Source: Fomitopsis serialis
Taxonomy: Eukaryota > Basidiomycota > Agaricomycetes > Polyporales > Fomitopsidaceae
DNA: 25,897 nt
Assembly: GCF_022376445.1 (NCBI RefSeq)
Contig: NW_025955471.1
Location: 1-25,897, forward strand
Reading direction: 5' to 3'
The stretch's first letter is position 1. Each line of letters starts with the position of its first letter. The position numbers and the translations under genes were made by a program. The notes beneath the pieces are model-generated. The model saw only the letters and a list, made by a program, of their open reading frames with translations, made no database searches and was not told the DNA's origin. Below, one piece after another: positions 1-11,161 of this stretch.

Positions 1-1
1 T

Positions 2-1292
2 GAGGTGCAGACATTCAACATCCCCGGTGTCAAGGAGAATGCGTGCTTCATGAAGGAGCTTGAGGATGCGGAACATGTGCGTTCCTCGCGGTACTTGCCG
101 AAAGGCTGCTGATGCTCGGGATGTAGATGCAACGCCGTTTCCTGGACTGCCTCGAGACTGCCGCCTTCCCGGGCCAGACCCCTGACGAGATCTCTCGTCT
201 CCTGCACATGGTACGTTCGACGCATCATGGCGGCGTGTCACGGCTCACGTTCCACCTAGGTTGTTGTCGGCGGTGGCCCGACCGGTGTGGAGGTCAGCGG
301 TGAGATCCACGACTTCCTCGAGCAGGACCTGCGTTCGTGGTACCCTGAGCTCGCGAACAACGTGCACATCACGCTCGTCGAGGCGCTGCCCTCCGTGCTG
401 CCATGTTCAGCAAGCAGCTGATTGACTACACCGAGTCCACGTTCAAGGAGGCCAAGATCGACATCTCACGAAGACGATGGTGAAAGAGATCAAGGAGAAG
501 AGTGTCGTGCTCCAGATGCCGGACAAGAGCATGGTTGAGGTGCCGTGTGGGCTCGTCGTCTGGGCTGCGGGCAACAAGCTGCGCAAGGTGACGCAGGACC
601 TCATGGCGAAGCTCCCGCAGGCGCAGACGAACCGCCGGGGAATCGCCGTTGACGACTACCTCCGCATGGTCGGTGTGCCCGACAAGTCGATCTTTGCGAT
701 CGGCGACTGCACCGCGACGACGTATGCGCCGACCGCCCAGGTAGCCTCGCAGGAGGGCGCGTACCTCGCGCGCATCCTCGCGCAGGTTGCGAAGCGGGAC
801 GCGCTGGCTGTGCGTTTGCAGGCACTCCAGGAAGCGCCTGCCGCAGAGGAGACGAAGCAGGAGGTCGCAAGCGTGCAGAAGCAGCTAGCGAAGGCGGAGA
901 AGATGCGGCCGTTCCATTATTCACACCAGGGATCCTTGGCCTACATCGGATCGGATAAGGCTATCGCTGACCTGCCCTTCTTCAACGGCAACGTGAGTAC
1001 CGTCCGTGTCCCTGTGGTTTCAATATCTAACGTCGCTTCTTGCAGCTGGCGACTGGAGGTGTTGCGACGGTATGTCTGTTTGAGCGTGCCGATGAAACGT
1101 TTTCTGACTAGTCCATGCACAGTACTTGTTCTGGCGCAGCGCCTACATAAGCACCCTGTTCTCCCTGCGGAATCGTGTCCTCGTGGCAAACGATTGGTTG
1201 AAGGTCAAGCTCTTCGGGCGGTGAGTTTTCTTGTTTTTCGTGCGGTGTGCGTGTGTACTGATGCGTTCGACAGTGACGTGAGCCGGGAGTAG
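2..1292 (+). CDS. Alternative (type II) NADH:ubiquinone oxidoreductase, 3' part, with two apparent frameshifts
   Basis: Single-subunit, rotenone-insensitive NADH dehydrogenase (NDE1/NDI1 family) that passes electrons from NADH through FAD to ubiquinone at the mitochondrial inner membrane. The 5' end lies outside the window. Exons read 2-76, 127-210, 260-992, 1046-1069, 1123-1220 and 1274-1292, with GT-AG introns of 49-53 nt. Visible motifs are the second dinucleotide fold [11 protein letters not shown] (from 260), VVWAAGN, the FAD-binding FAIGDC (about 690-710), the family helix near [11 protein letters not shown], and the C-terminal membrane-anchor region with FWRSAYIS. Codon continuity fails twice inside exon 3. 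One C is missing before ATGTTC near 401-403 (VLP|MFSKQ), and one C is missing near 463-465 (DI|LTKTM). Everything else is well conserved, so either sequence error or very recent inactivation is possible. NDE versus NDI cannot be decided without the N-terminus. Confidence 0.9.
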
Positions 1293-3223
1293 AGAAAAAC
1301 TCAGGATTCGCCTGAGTAGGTGGCACGGACACGCACGCTAGGACGAGCATGACATAGAGGTATTTACGATCCGTTTAGTGACCTAGACTGTTAGTTACTG
1401 GCTACTACATATCTCCTTGGATGGATGCGATATTGTGACGCTTTCCTACAGCTCTACAGCAAATCCGGTACAAACGACAATCCAGAGCGCAGAGAAGCAA
1501 CACCGTATCCGCTTGGTGTGCAGGCCCGGTGTCTGAGGCACTCAGTGTGGCTGTTCAAGATGGCCGCGTCTGTTTTGATCTGACCTAGCATGGGATGAAA
1601 CCATCGCAGGTATCGTCTTGCCTCGGTATGTGCCTTGTACCCTTGACGACATACTCTGAGTACGTTATGAGGATGAACTCGAAGAGCTGCGTCGGGTGAT
1701 TGCGTGTGCAAGATCGGGTTCACTCATCCAATGGGCGACCGACCTCATCAGTGATACAACAGTGACACGACCAAGTGGGGCTGCTGTACAACTTGAACAA
1801 GACACGAATCGAAAAAACGAGGTTCAATTACTCGGCCGGCAGAACAAGATGATAGTGCTGGTTCGAATATCGGCGCATTACGTCGGTCGTCTGGGTGTCA
1901 GACATCCTGCATCCTGAGTGACATTCGTGCGTGCGTTTCGAGATCCAGATTTGATTTGATCGAGTCGAATGGGAGTGTGATCTCTCCGGCGCAGCGAGCT
2001 GCGCAAAGAGAAGATGTAAATGTGCCGCTCAGATCGATATCTTCTGCAGGGTCTTACTCCTATACGGTCGCAACTGGGCGCAGAGTCAAGGGCGGGGCCC
2101 AATGGCAATACGTGCAGAGCTCATACCACAGGCGCTGTCAGGTCCGTTCGTTCCATTTCGAACGAAATGTCCAGATCAGCGCCGGTTAACGAGCACACGT
2201 ATTTGACACGTACCGCTTTAGTTCGATGAAAGGGCAGTAAGTTCGGTCTTTCGGTTGCTCCTTATGTCAATATTTGGATGGTTCTTTTGCCCAGGGCTAT
2301 GTCCGACTAGCTGCGGAACGCTATCCACCCACTTGTCCGTCGTAGCGAGAAACGTGACACTGTGGCCGCTATCAAACTCGGAGGACGGTGGAATGGCGAG
2401 AAGCCCTGGCACCGTGCCGGGGTGGAAGGCGCAGGCTGTCCGAGATTGCTTCGGGAGGGTACCACTGTCTATGTGGGTCGAGCATGGCGGAAGAATATGC
2501 GAGTCCTTCGAGAGCAGTTGGCAAGTTCCTTCTGTCATACTTAGGCTTGGAACGGCGACGGCCGGATAGTTGACTCGATGTTTATGGCCCTTTAGCCCCA
2601 GGTTAAGACCTCATCATTTTTCAAGTCTCTGCCTGCGGTTCAAGTTCGTGGAGGCTCGCGCATTCCGACGCAGTTGATCGGAGCCCTGGCATTGCCGAGT
2701 GATTGCTGGGAGTGACGCCTCGAAAAAAAGCAGCAATTTCTGTGCCAGTGTTGTGCGGCACGTTCGACGTAAGCAAATTTTCCTCTCCCACACTGCCTTT
2801 TTTCAGTGGACTCGTCTGTATTTGCAGCTTGTGAAGTGCCGGAACTATTCGCTTTGGTCGTCACATCCGCAGCTATTAGGACGTGCCGTGGACCTGCCGC
2901 TCTCGGTAAACCCTCAGTACGCTGGAAATGGCAGACGACACAGCTATTGGCATCCAAGCATCTGCGTCCCGGGGGCCTGAGGTAAACACCGTGGGTACAT
3001 TGCGAAACCTAGCAGGCAAATACGCGGATTAGTCCCGAGTCAGCACTCTTTGTGGATGGTCCGCAGCAAAGCGCGGCAGGCCCTCAGACTGATTTCATCA
3101 CCTGCACCTGTGTTATATAGACTATGGGAGCACGCCCGTCACTTCAACTTCCCTTCCTCTACGGCTCATTCTTTCCTCTTCTCTTTCCGATATATCTAGC
3201 GCCAACCAACCCCCTTGCAAGTA
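1293..3223. other. Gene-free interval upstream of the first ferric reductase
   Basis: No reading frame here has family resemblance or a believable exon-intron chain. The longest frames (about 100 codons on both strands around 2218-2569) mirror each other and match nothing I recognise. The interval holds the 3' flank of the NADH dehydrogenase gene and, at its right end, the promoter of the ferric reductase. A small hairpin, arms TTCGTTC/GAACGAA, lies near 2150-2170. Decayed coding sequence cannot be excluded. Confidence 0.5.
3113..3119 (+). promoter_or_regulatory. TATA box of the + strand ferric reductase gene
   Basis: TTATATA lies 105 nt before the chosen ATG and is followed by a strongly CT-rich leader (about 3145-3190), the usual layout of a fungal core promoter. 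The paralogue at 8100 has a TATA element at almost the same distance. Confidence 0.6.
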
Positions 3224-5561
3224 ATGGACTCTCCGAGTCGGGGCGGTGCCTCCTCGCCCTCTTCACCTTCCTCGCCCTCCTTATCCTCTGCCACTTCGTC
3301 CGCCTCGTCCGGCTCCTCTTCAGCCTCCTCTTCATCCGCATCGTCCTCTCACAGTTCCGGCGGCAGCGACAGCTCGGATATCGTTGTGGTCTACGCAGAC
3401 GTTCTATTATTGTGCTTCCTGGGCCTGCTCGTGCTGCTCGCCCTTCCAAGGGCGATTTCGCGGCTTTCACGTGCCTCTGAGTGGGCTCGAGGTCTCTTCT
3501 TCTACAGGGTGGATGCCTCGGACAACTTCGGTTCGCAGAAGAGCCAGGGGCTTCCTGCAACCGACCGAACTGGACAGACCAAGTACGAGAACGCAGAAGC
3601 CAGCATTCAGGCCGTAGATTCGCACGGGATCATCGGCTCATACCTCGGTGGGCAATTTGCAGGATCGACATTGCGTCTAATCGCGTCCGGCACCCGGGAG
3701 TCACGGCCGCCTAAGCACATGCCCACCTGGTCTACGAGGTTTCCTGGCATTGCCTGGGTTCTGGGCATGCAGGTTCTTCCTGGCTACTCCATCGGCACGC
3801 TTTTCCTGGTGTTGGGTTGGGTTGGGGTCATGCTATACGCCGGGCTGCTTGATAGCAACCCATTCTCCAATCCTGGCAGGGCTGGGATCCTCGTCGTCAG
3901 CCAGCTTCCTCTCGTTTTTGTCTTGGGGACGAAGAACAACGTCGTCGGAACGTTGATTGGGCAGGGCTACGAGAGGGTGAGCCTGTTTCATTGATCAACC
4001 AGCAATCCGCTCTACTTATCACAGGATAGCTCAATTATTTGCATCGCTTCGTCGGTCGTTTCCTCATATTTGCAATCAATGTTCATGCTATCGGAATCAG
4101 TACGTATGTTGTCCTATAAACTACCTGCGTCATCTTAAGTGCGTCCGCTAGTGTACGAGTTCACGAGCACCAGTGCCTGGTCAACGGTCATCAAGATGGC
4201 TCACATTCAGTGGGGCCTCGTTGGCCTTGTGTGCATGGACCTTCTCTTCCTGCTGTCTATCAGTACTTTTCGACAGATGTTCTACCACGTCTTCTACGCT
4301 TCCCATGTTGTCTGCGCTATCATCCTGTTAATAGCGGTGAGGCCCTGAATGATCTCCATTTGCGGCTTACTCACCCTTCATGCATAGACGTGCTTTCACA
4401 ACCCTACAGCGCAACCGTACATATTCTCCGCCGTCGCCGTCTACGCTCTCGACCGTCTGCTGCGCATTCTGAAGTCTCGCATCACCTCTGCGCATCTCCA
4501 CCCCGTCCCTGAACTCAGCATGGTGCGCGTGCAGGTGCACGCTGTGAATGGCGGCTGGCGGGCGGGTCAGCACGTACGCATCAAGGTGCTCTCAATGGGA
4601 ATGGGTATTTACGGTTGGATGGAGCCTCACCCTTTCACCATTGCATCGGTCGCTGAGGTGAGTACAATTGCACGATATCGAGTTGACAGGTTGGATGCTG
4701 AGGCTCTCGACAGAACGCCAACGGACAGGGCTTGACCCTCATGTGCAAGAAGGCTGGTGATTGGACCGGGAAGTTGTACTTGCTTGCGCAAGGCAGCAAG
4801 GACAGTGAGTCTCAGACAGGAAAGGACGTAACCGTTCTGGTCGATGGGCCATACGGTTTGTTTCTCTCTACTCTTCTCGTGCGTGGATACTCATGTCCGC
4901 CCTTTAGGTGGGCCCGGAAATACCGTTGTGACAAGCTACTCGGGCGCCATGCTCGTCACTGGAGGTAGCGGATTGACTTACGCTCTGTCTCTGGTCGAGG
5001 AGTTTCTGCAGAAAGGCATGCAAGGCACGAGCTCCGTCCTGGTGGCTGAATTTGTATGGAGCGTGCCGAGCCCGTGTGAGTGCACCATCCAGTGATGAAG
5101 AACCAATTGACTGAAGATTTGGCTAGCGCACCTCTTCCCCATGATACCCATATTCACTCAACTGCTGGACCAGGCTGCACTAGCTAATCTGTCTCTCCGC
5201 ATATCAGTCTTTTATACCCGTGCAGTGGCGGAGAACGCTTTACAGGGACTGGATATACTTCCCCCAGGTCTCTCACTTGCACCTGGTCGTCCACGCCTTG
5301 AAAAGACGCTAGGAAGTGTCGTCGAAAGGACCTGCGAGGCGTACACTGGCAGTGACGGTAACGGGTGGCCAACTGGTGTATTCGTTGGTGCCTGCGGGCC
5401 ACCGGCTCTTACGGAGGAAGCAGGGAATACCGTTCGGAACTTCAACAGGGATAGGTTCCACGCCGTAGGCGGCATCGAAGTGCAGGAAGAGTGAGTCTCA
5501 CTTTCGTCGTCGTCAGTTCGCGAATTCTCACTCAATTTCTTCCAGGAACTTCTCCTGGTAA
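3224..5561 (+). CDS. Ferric reductase (FRE/NOX-type flavocytochrome b), paralogue A
   Basis: Plasma-membrane metalloreductase that moves electrons from cytosolic NADPH through FAD and two hemes to extracellular Fe(III) or Cu(II). Eight exons: 3224-3976, 4030-4099, 4152-4336, 4388-4657, 4714-4855, 4908-5075, 5127-5490 and 5546-5561, giving 655 aa. The N-terminus (about residues 2-52) is almost pure Ser/Pro/Ala low complexity, then come the first membrane helix and the ferric-reductase core. Heme histidines show as two H-X13-H pairs, one from YLHR to NVHA and one from ASHV to CFHN. FAD site HPFTIAS ends exon 4. The NADPH side shows GPYGGPGN, VTGGSGLTYAL and the terminal CGP. The protein ends QEENFSW, the last residues coming from a 16-nt exon. 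I chose the ATG at 3224 because it follows the TATA and CT-rich leader. The frame is intact. No iron permease or multicopper oxidase lies beside it. Metal specificity cannot be read from sequence. Confidence 0.9.
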
Positions 5562-5928
5562 ACTGTTCCGGTCCAGAGGCATACACCAGCGATTGTGTAT
5601 GAAACGTGCGATTGTAGAGGTTTCATCGACATTTTGTGGTTATCCGGACATTCATATGTAGATTGCGTGTTCCACCGATGCTGCTGAACAGCGCGGACAT
5701 AATGTATCAAGTTGGTTGACCGCATCGCCGTCTGTATAGTTGCTTGTTGACCATGTTGCGCGTCCATCTATATATTGGTGGTGGTACATGAGGTTCAAGC
5801 TAATAATATCACAGCATGCAAAGTACGAATGTTGATAACATCATGTCCGAAATTCCTTCTAAGCCCCCCCAGTTCTTCAAGCGAGCTCCGGACAGCAGGC
5901 CGCCGTAATTCACCATGATCTGAGTTCT
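5562..5928. other. Shared 3' intergenic spacer between the convergent ferric reductases
   Basis: A 367-nt spacer separates the two stop codons. It must contain both transcript ends, so the 3' untranslated regions may overlap. I found no reading frame of interest and no clear inverted repeat marking the duplication centre. Confidence 0.6.
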
Positions 5929-8100
5929 TCACCAAGAGAAATTCCTAGTCACAGCAATTGATCAGACCCAGATAGAGACATCGTGACCGAAGATGACATA
6001 CTCCTCTTGCAATTCCACGCCACCGACCGCTTTGAACTTCTGTCGATCGAAAGTCCTGACAGCTTCCCCCGCATGCTCAGTGAGTGCGGCCGGCCCACAC
6101 GCCCCAACGAGGACACCTGATGGGCTTTGCTGCGATTCGGTGCACATTTCGGACGTCCGATCGACGACGCCCTGCAGCAGTCGTTCAAGAGGCGGTCGGC
6201 CTGGAGAGAGATCGAGACCAGGAGGCAGCACTTGCAGTGACTGCATCAGGTCGTCGGCTTGCGCGCGTGTGTAGTAGACGGATATCTGGAGGGAAACTCC
6301 GGAGGCCCGAGCATACTCAAGCAATCGACTGAACAGGGGGACCATTGGGACGAGCGATGCTAGTCCCACGGGGAACGATGAGCGATAGCTTTGTTATCGA
6401 TAAAGACACTCACAAGGATTTCGAACGCTCCACACGAGCTCGACCATGCGGGCTCTACTGGACCCAACCGCCCGCATCTGGAGCAATTCCTCGACTGTAG
6501 AGAGTGCGTATGTAATGCCGCTGCCACCCGCTACGAGCATCACGCCGGAGAAGCTAGTAATGACGGTGTTCCCTGGGCCGCCTGCAACCCATCGTGAGCT
6601 GCACGGCATGGGCCGTATGTAGCATGTGTACGTACCGTACGGCCCATCTATCAGGACTGTGACGCTCCTGCCCGTTGCTGCTTCCCCGTCCTTCCCTCGC
6701 TGTGCCAAGGAGTATAGCTTCCCAGTCCAATCTCCAGCCTTTTTGCACATTAAGACGAGGCCGTCCCCGTTCGGACCCTGATAGGAATGGTTCAGAACAC
6801 TTATCGGCGCATGCAGAAGAAGAATGACTTGTTACCTCACAGACACTAGCGATAGTGAAAGGGTGAGGTTCCGTCCAGCCCAAGATACCCATTCCCAATG
6901 ACAACACTTTCAGCCGGAGATGTTGTCCGGCGCGCCAGCCGCTATTGATATGAGGAATATCCACGCGTACCATACCGAGCTCGGGTATAGCGCGTAGAGA
7001 CGCAGTCGCCACACGTGTCTTGACGATGCGTAGAATGCGGTCCAATCCGTAGATGCCCACGGCGGCCAATACGTACGGTCGGGCCTTGGGGTGGTGCATG
7101 CATGCCTAAAGCCACTATTAAACCATCTACGAGATGCGAACGAATGAACACTTACAGCTGCCATCATGAGAACCGCAGCAACGACATGGGTGACGTAGAA
7201 GACGTGGTAAAACATCTCGCGGAAAGTGCTGATGGAAAAGAGGAAGAGGACGTCCATGCAGATCAGCGCGACCAATCCCCATGTGAGATGCGGGACTGTG
7301 ACTACCACCGACCAGCGGCCAGTGCTCACGAACTCGTACACTGTGTATGCAGGTGAGACAAGGTTCATAATTTAGCAAAGTCTACTTACACAAGCCGATA
7401 GCATGAGTGTTTATCGCCAGGATAACGATGCGTCCGACGGCGCGATGGAGATAATTGAGCTACGACGGAGTGTGGTGAGCATCATACTGTGTGAGGTCGC
7501 GAACACACTCACCCTTTCGTATCCTTGGCCCACAAGTGCTCCAATGATATTGTTCTTCGTACCCAGGGCAATAACAAGGGGTACTTGGCTGACGGTCACC
7601 AGGCCAGCCCTACCAGCATTCGTAAAAGGGTTACTATGGAATAGCCCGGCGTAGAGTACCACGCCGATATAAGCGTAGATCAACAGCAGTCGGCCGATTG
7701 AGTATCCCGGCCTGATCTGCATGCTCAACAGCCAGCTAAGGCCCGGAAAAGCAGACGACCACGAAGACATATGCCTCGGAAGCTCGCCCGTAGACGGCTC
7801 CCCGGTATTCAGAGTCGACGGATTTGCATCCACCGCCCTGACGCTGACATTGCTCTTTTCCGATTTGCCGTCCTCGGGAGAACCTGCACCAGAAGAAGTG
7901 GCACTGCGCTGAGTCGACGTCGAGTAGAAGAGAAGCCCTTTGTGCCATTCGGAGAGGCGCATGAAGCGCACCACCGCTCGCGGGAGGGCGAAGAGTGTGA
8001 ATACACCTAGGACAGAAAGGAGTAGGACGTCGACATGGAGAACCAAGGAGTCCGTCGGGTTATGACTCTCCGCAGGATGGCCTTGAGGTCGAGAGCTCAT
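5929..8100 (-). CDS. Ferric reductase (FRE/NOX-type flavocytochrome b), paralogue B
   Basis: Same role as the convergent neighbour at 3224-5561. Exons on the minus strand: 8100-7513, 7459-7390, 7340-7156, 7105-6836, 6777-6636, 6581-6414, 6359-6002 and 5944-5929, giving 598 aa. Exons 2-6 and 8 have exactly the same lengths as in paralogue A (70, 185, 270, 142, 168 and 16 nt), and exon 7 differs by 6 nt. Two H-X13-H heme pairs, HPFTIAS, GPYGGPGN, AGGSGITYAL and CGP are all present. The Ser-rich N-terminal tract of paralogue A is missing; instead about 15 polar residues precede the first helix. Reading straight on past 6002 gives an unrelated tail ending at 5962. Splicing 6001-5945 restores the QEENFSW ending shared with the paralogue, so I prefer the stop at 5931-5929. 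The frame is intact throughout. Confidence 0.9.
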
Positions 8101-10590
8101 GGTGGGTGATGAACCAAGGCGAAAGTCGGAGCCGCTCGATGCTCAAATGCGAAACGGTGGTCGACGGCGAGTTGTGGGAGTAGGGGGGACCCGGTCAACT
8201 GAGCTCCGGGAACAGACATTATATATGACCGTTCAGACCTGTGAGTAACAGCTTGAGATATTCAATTCCGGCCATGCGGAGAGACGCACGACTCGAGGTA
8301 AGATCGCGTAGGTCCGCACCGCCTAGATCGAACTCACCATGTTGCTTGAGAGTTCCCGATGCGCGTCTGGGGAAGTGTCATCTCTGAGAAATACTCCTAA
8401 TTAGGTTTAGTCCGGGGGTGCCAAGACTAAGCAGTGAAATACAAAGTGAGCAGATGAGACCGCACAGTCAGAAATAGAACGCGCAGCTTCGTCCTCAAAC
8501 CCGTCATGACAGCCGGGCCATGGAGGAACCAAGCAATACCCGTACTGCGGGAGCAATCCTGCAGTACAATCGCTCAGACATCTCAAAATTCAATTCGGGA
8601 GAGACTTACGCATAACTAGCACAGCGAGGTCGTGGAATCCACACTGCGCAGTTGTTGACAACGCCTCTCGGGAGTGTTAGCTGCGGGAGGCTGTGGCGCA
8701 ACCGTTCCTACCACTTGAAGATCCCCGATCTTCTGCTATCAAATCGCCTCCACATGCCTGCACAGAGTGCGGGTAAATGACTTCCACTTTAAGTTCTCGA
8801 CGCCGGCGTGGATTCTCCCAACTGAGACAAGATAGATACTGGAGAAGCAGTGAGCAATGCGGAATGTAGGTTATCAGCACTTCGCACAACACTTGCATGT
8901 GCTAACGGTACCAAGCCTACTCCGAGTGTTGCAGCAAACAACCAGGAATGAACAATGCCAGTCGTGCATCTGGCTCGATAGGATTGCGTACTCAAAGACG
9001 TGCGACGCACGCGACCGATAAACACTTTTTGCAGCCTTTCCTGTCCGAATCTCCCGTAAGTACCAGCCTCGCGTGTACAAAACGAGTTCACCATCATGCC
9101 TCATGCCTCGGGAGACCTTAGTTTGCGATGAGACCTGGATGAGACCGCTGACGGTACAGCATCCACATATTCAAAGTGATTGCGATTGTTCTTTCGATCA
9201 AAGCAAACTATCTACCTGATTGGTAACCGGTGAGTAGTCGTGGTGAGCGCCATTGCAGTGATATCTGAGTGATATTGCGATGATGGGGCGCAAGTACGGT
9301 TGCTGGATAGTCTGAGGCCGGGCTATGGAGCTGAAGGCCTGACTCAGACAATAGATCCAAGTCATGATTTCATGTCAAGTGAATCTCACCTGTGCAATCG
9401 CACAGGTAGGCGTCCACGAAAGCAAGGCATAATCGTCGGTGTCGCAGCGCATACCAAAACGGCGACACTTATCATGCTCTGTAGTATTTACACAAGATTC
9501 AGAAAGTGGACTTACCCATCTGCTCATCTCGTAGGACGACACGCGAGACGGTATACCACGGCACCTGATAGAATGCTCAACTTCAAAGGAGAGCCCGACT
9601 CGCGCACGGAATATCTCTGCGAAAGCGAAATCATGTCAGCCCGTGTCAGCCTGTGTCGAGCGAGCGGCACTAGCAGAGTTTGCAACAGTCTTCGTTGCAC
9701 ACCATAAGTGCTAAGCTTGTAATTGAACGTTTGAACGGTGGCACTTACCATATTCGTCGTAAGTAACCTTTTTGCCTGTCGTAGGATGCGAGGTTTGTGG
9801 TCACCCATAGCCGGGGCCCGGGTCAACCACACCCATCATACTACTGATACGACCCTCTCCTAAGATCAGGTTAGCGTTATACTTACATCCAGTATAGAGA
9901 GGTGCTAGAGGGACGAGGCTGGTGAGAGATGGAGAGGTTCGTGATAGTTCGTGAAGACCTCAACTTATTACATACTGCGCCACCGCCACGTCTACGCAGG
10001 GCCGCGGTCCGTCGGTCCGAGAGGGCCGCCCTCCACTCAGTCTCCACTGTGGACGAAAGCGGAAGCGCCCGCGTCCAAAAGCGGAACAGCTCTCGAACAT
10101 CACACCAGACTCGGCCAAGTCTTCACAGATTATTGTCATGTTGTATGGGGTGAGTATCTAATGTGCGCAAGCTTACCATAAGTGCTAACGCAAGCACCAG
10201 TGGCCTTGGCGCAGTATGAAAGTATACCTTGATCATTCCAGTTCTGCCGGCGCCGCAGTGCCAGTGCCAGTGGCAGTCAGTACTTGGCAGGCCGCGGTCC
10301 AGGCGTACTACATAGTAGTATGTACTTGCGAGCAACTTGGGATCGATCCATCTACTCACCGACAACTCTCAATGATATACCCTAGACCTTCATTTCGCCA
10401 ACGAGTTACTCAACAATATTACACAGAACGAGCCCGAGGGCACAATGAGGCTGACACGTCCACTGCACACATCAGCTGAGGCAGACCGCTATGGCGAACA
10501 CGCTGGTGTCAGCCATCTGTTCATGCCATCCTCACATGGATTGGACTGCGGCGTAGTCTTGTGCAGCCTGCATCGAAGCTCACAGTCATC
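8101..10590. other. Gene-poor interval between ferric reductase B and the kinase locus
   Basis: I find no convincing gene. Small structures are present. An inverted repeat GTACTGC/GCAGTAC lies at 8542-8567. A 14-nt direct repeat, ACCATAAGTGCTAA, occurs at 9701-9714 and 10175-10188. A textbook 51-nt intron-like segment (10150-10200; GTGAGT donor, GCTAAC branch point, CAG end) is flanked by open frames that I cannot join into a recognisable protein. The left end is the promoter of paralogue B. The right end must contain the promoter of the gene at 10591. Confidence 0.45.
8219..8225 (-). promoter_or_regulatory. TATA box of ferric reductase paralogue B
   Basis: On the minus strand this reads TATATAA, about 120 nt before the ATG at 8100. 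The spacing is close to that of the paralogue's TATA element. Confidence 0.55.
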
Positions 10591-11147
10591 ATGGGTTTCC
10601 TCGGCGACACCATCCGGTCTATCAAATGTAGGGCGCAAGAGACCGCCAATGCTGATCTGCTACCGTCCGGAGCGGAGAGGCAGACGTTCGAGGAACATAG
10701 AGACGAGGTAAGCTTGGTTTACTATCACTTGTGCGTCGTGAACTGACGGCTATAACTACGTGAGTATCGTTTTCTCGCCCCTGTGATACAGGTCGGGGAG
10801 CCTATTCGTGCTGAGCGACAACGCGAGCCCGGGTTGCGCGTGTACAGGAAGATCATCGAGGACCTCAAGAACGCTGCTAAGAAGCAAGAGCCCGCAGACT
10901 TGCCCTTCGAAAGCACAAGAGTCGTATGTGCGCTTTGCATGAATTCTGTTACAATGATCAACGCTCTGTCAAATAGGATAACAACGAGCTCGAGAAGCAA
11001 GCTCGGTATAAGGCCGACGTTCCCGAATATGTGGCGAACCCCGAAAAAGATGGGCTGAAGGACGCGGATCCCGCCTTTGTCAACAAGATTCTCAACTGGG
11101 CGGAGGACAAGGCAAGGAACGAGATCGTCGACGAGGATATTCTCTGA
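10591..11147 (+). CDS. Charged helical reading frame, probably the 5' exons of the downstream kinase gene
   Basis: Three exons, 10591-10707, 10792-10923 and 10977-11147, join in frame across introns of 84 and 53 nt. They encode 139 residues starting MGFLGDTIRS and ending with a TGA. The protein is rich in Glu, Lys, Arg and Asp, has no signal peptide or membrane segment, and matches no family I know. As a stand-alone gene it would end only 14 nt before the kinase frame, which has no usable ATG of its own. A GC-AG intron (11112-11158, AAG|GCAAGG donor, CTGAC branch point 10 nt before the CAG) would skip the stop and join residue 128 in frame to the kinase. I favour this as the N-terminus of the kinase. 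A separate small protein remains possible. Confidence 0.6.
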
Positions 11148-11161
11148 CAGACGTCCAGATA

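Noticed and set aside
1859..1868. GGTTCGAAT, resembling the T-arm of a tRNA
   Set aside because: The flanking bases do not form a T stem, and there is no A-box or acceptor stem upstream.
2218..2569. Overlapping reading frames of about 100 codons on both strands
   Set aside because: They are mirror frames of the same stretch, with no recognisable motif, no exon chain and no promoter.
9701..10188. 14-nt direct repeat ACCATAAGTGCTAA at 9701 and 10175
   Set aside because: About one exact 14-mer repeat is expected by chance in a window this size, and the flanks do not match, so it is not evidence of a mobile element.
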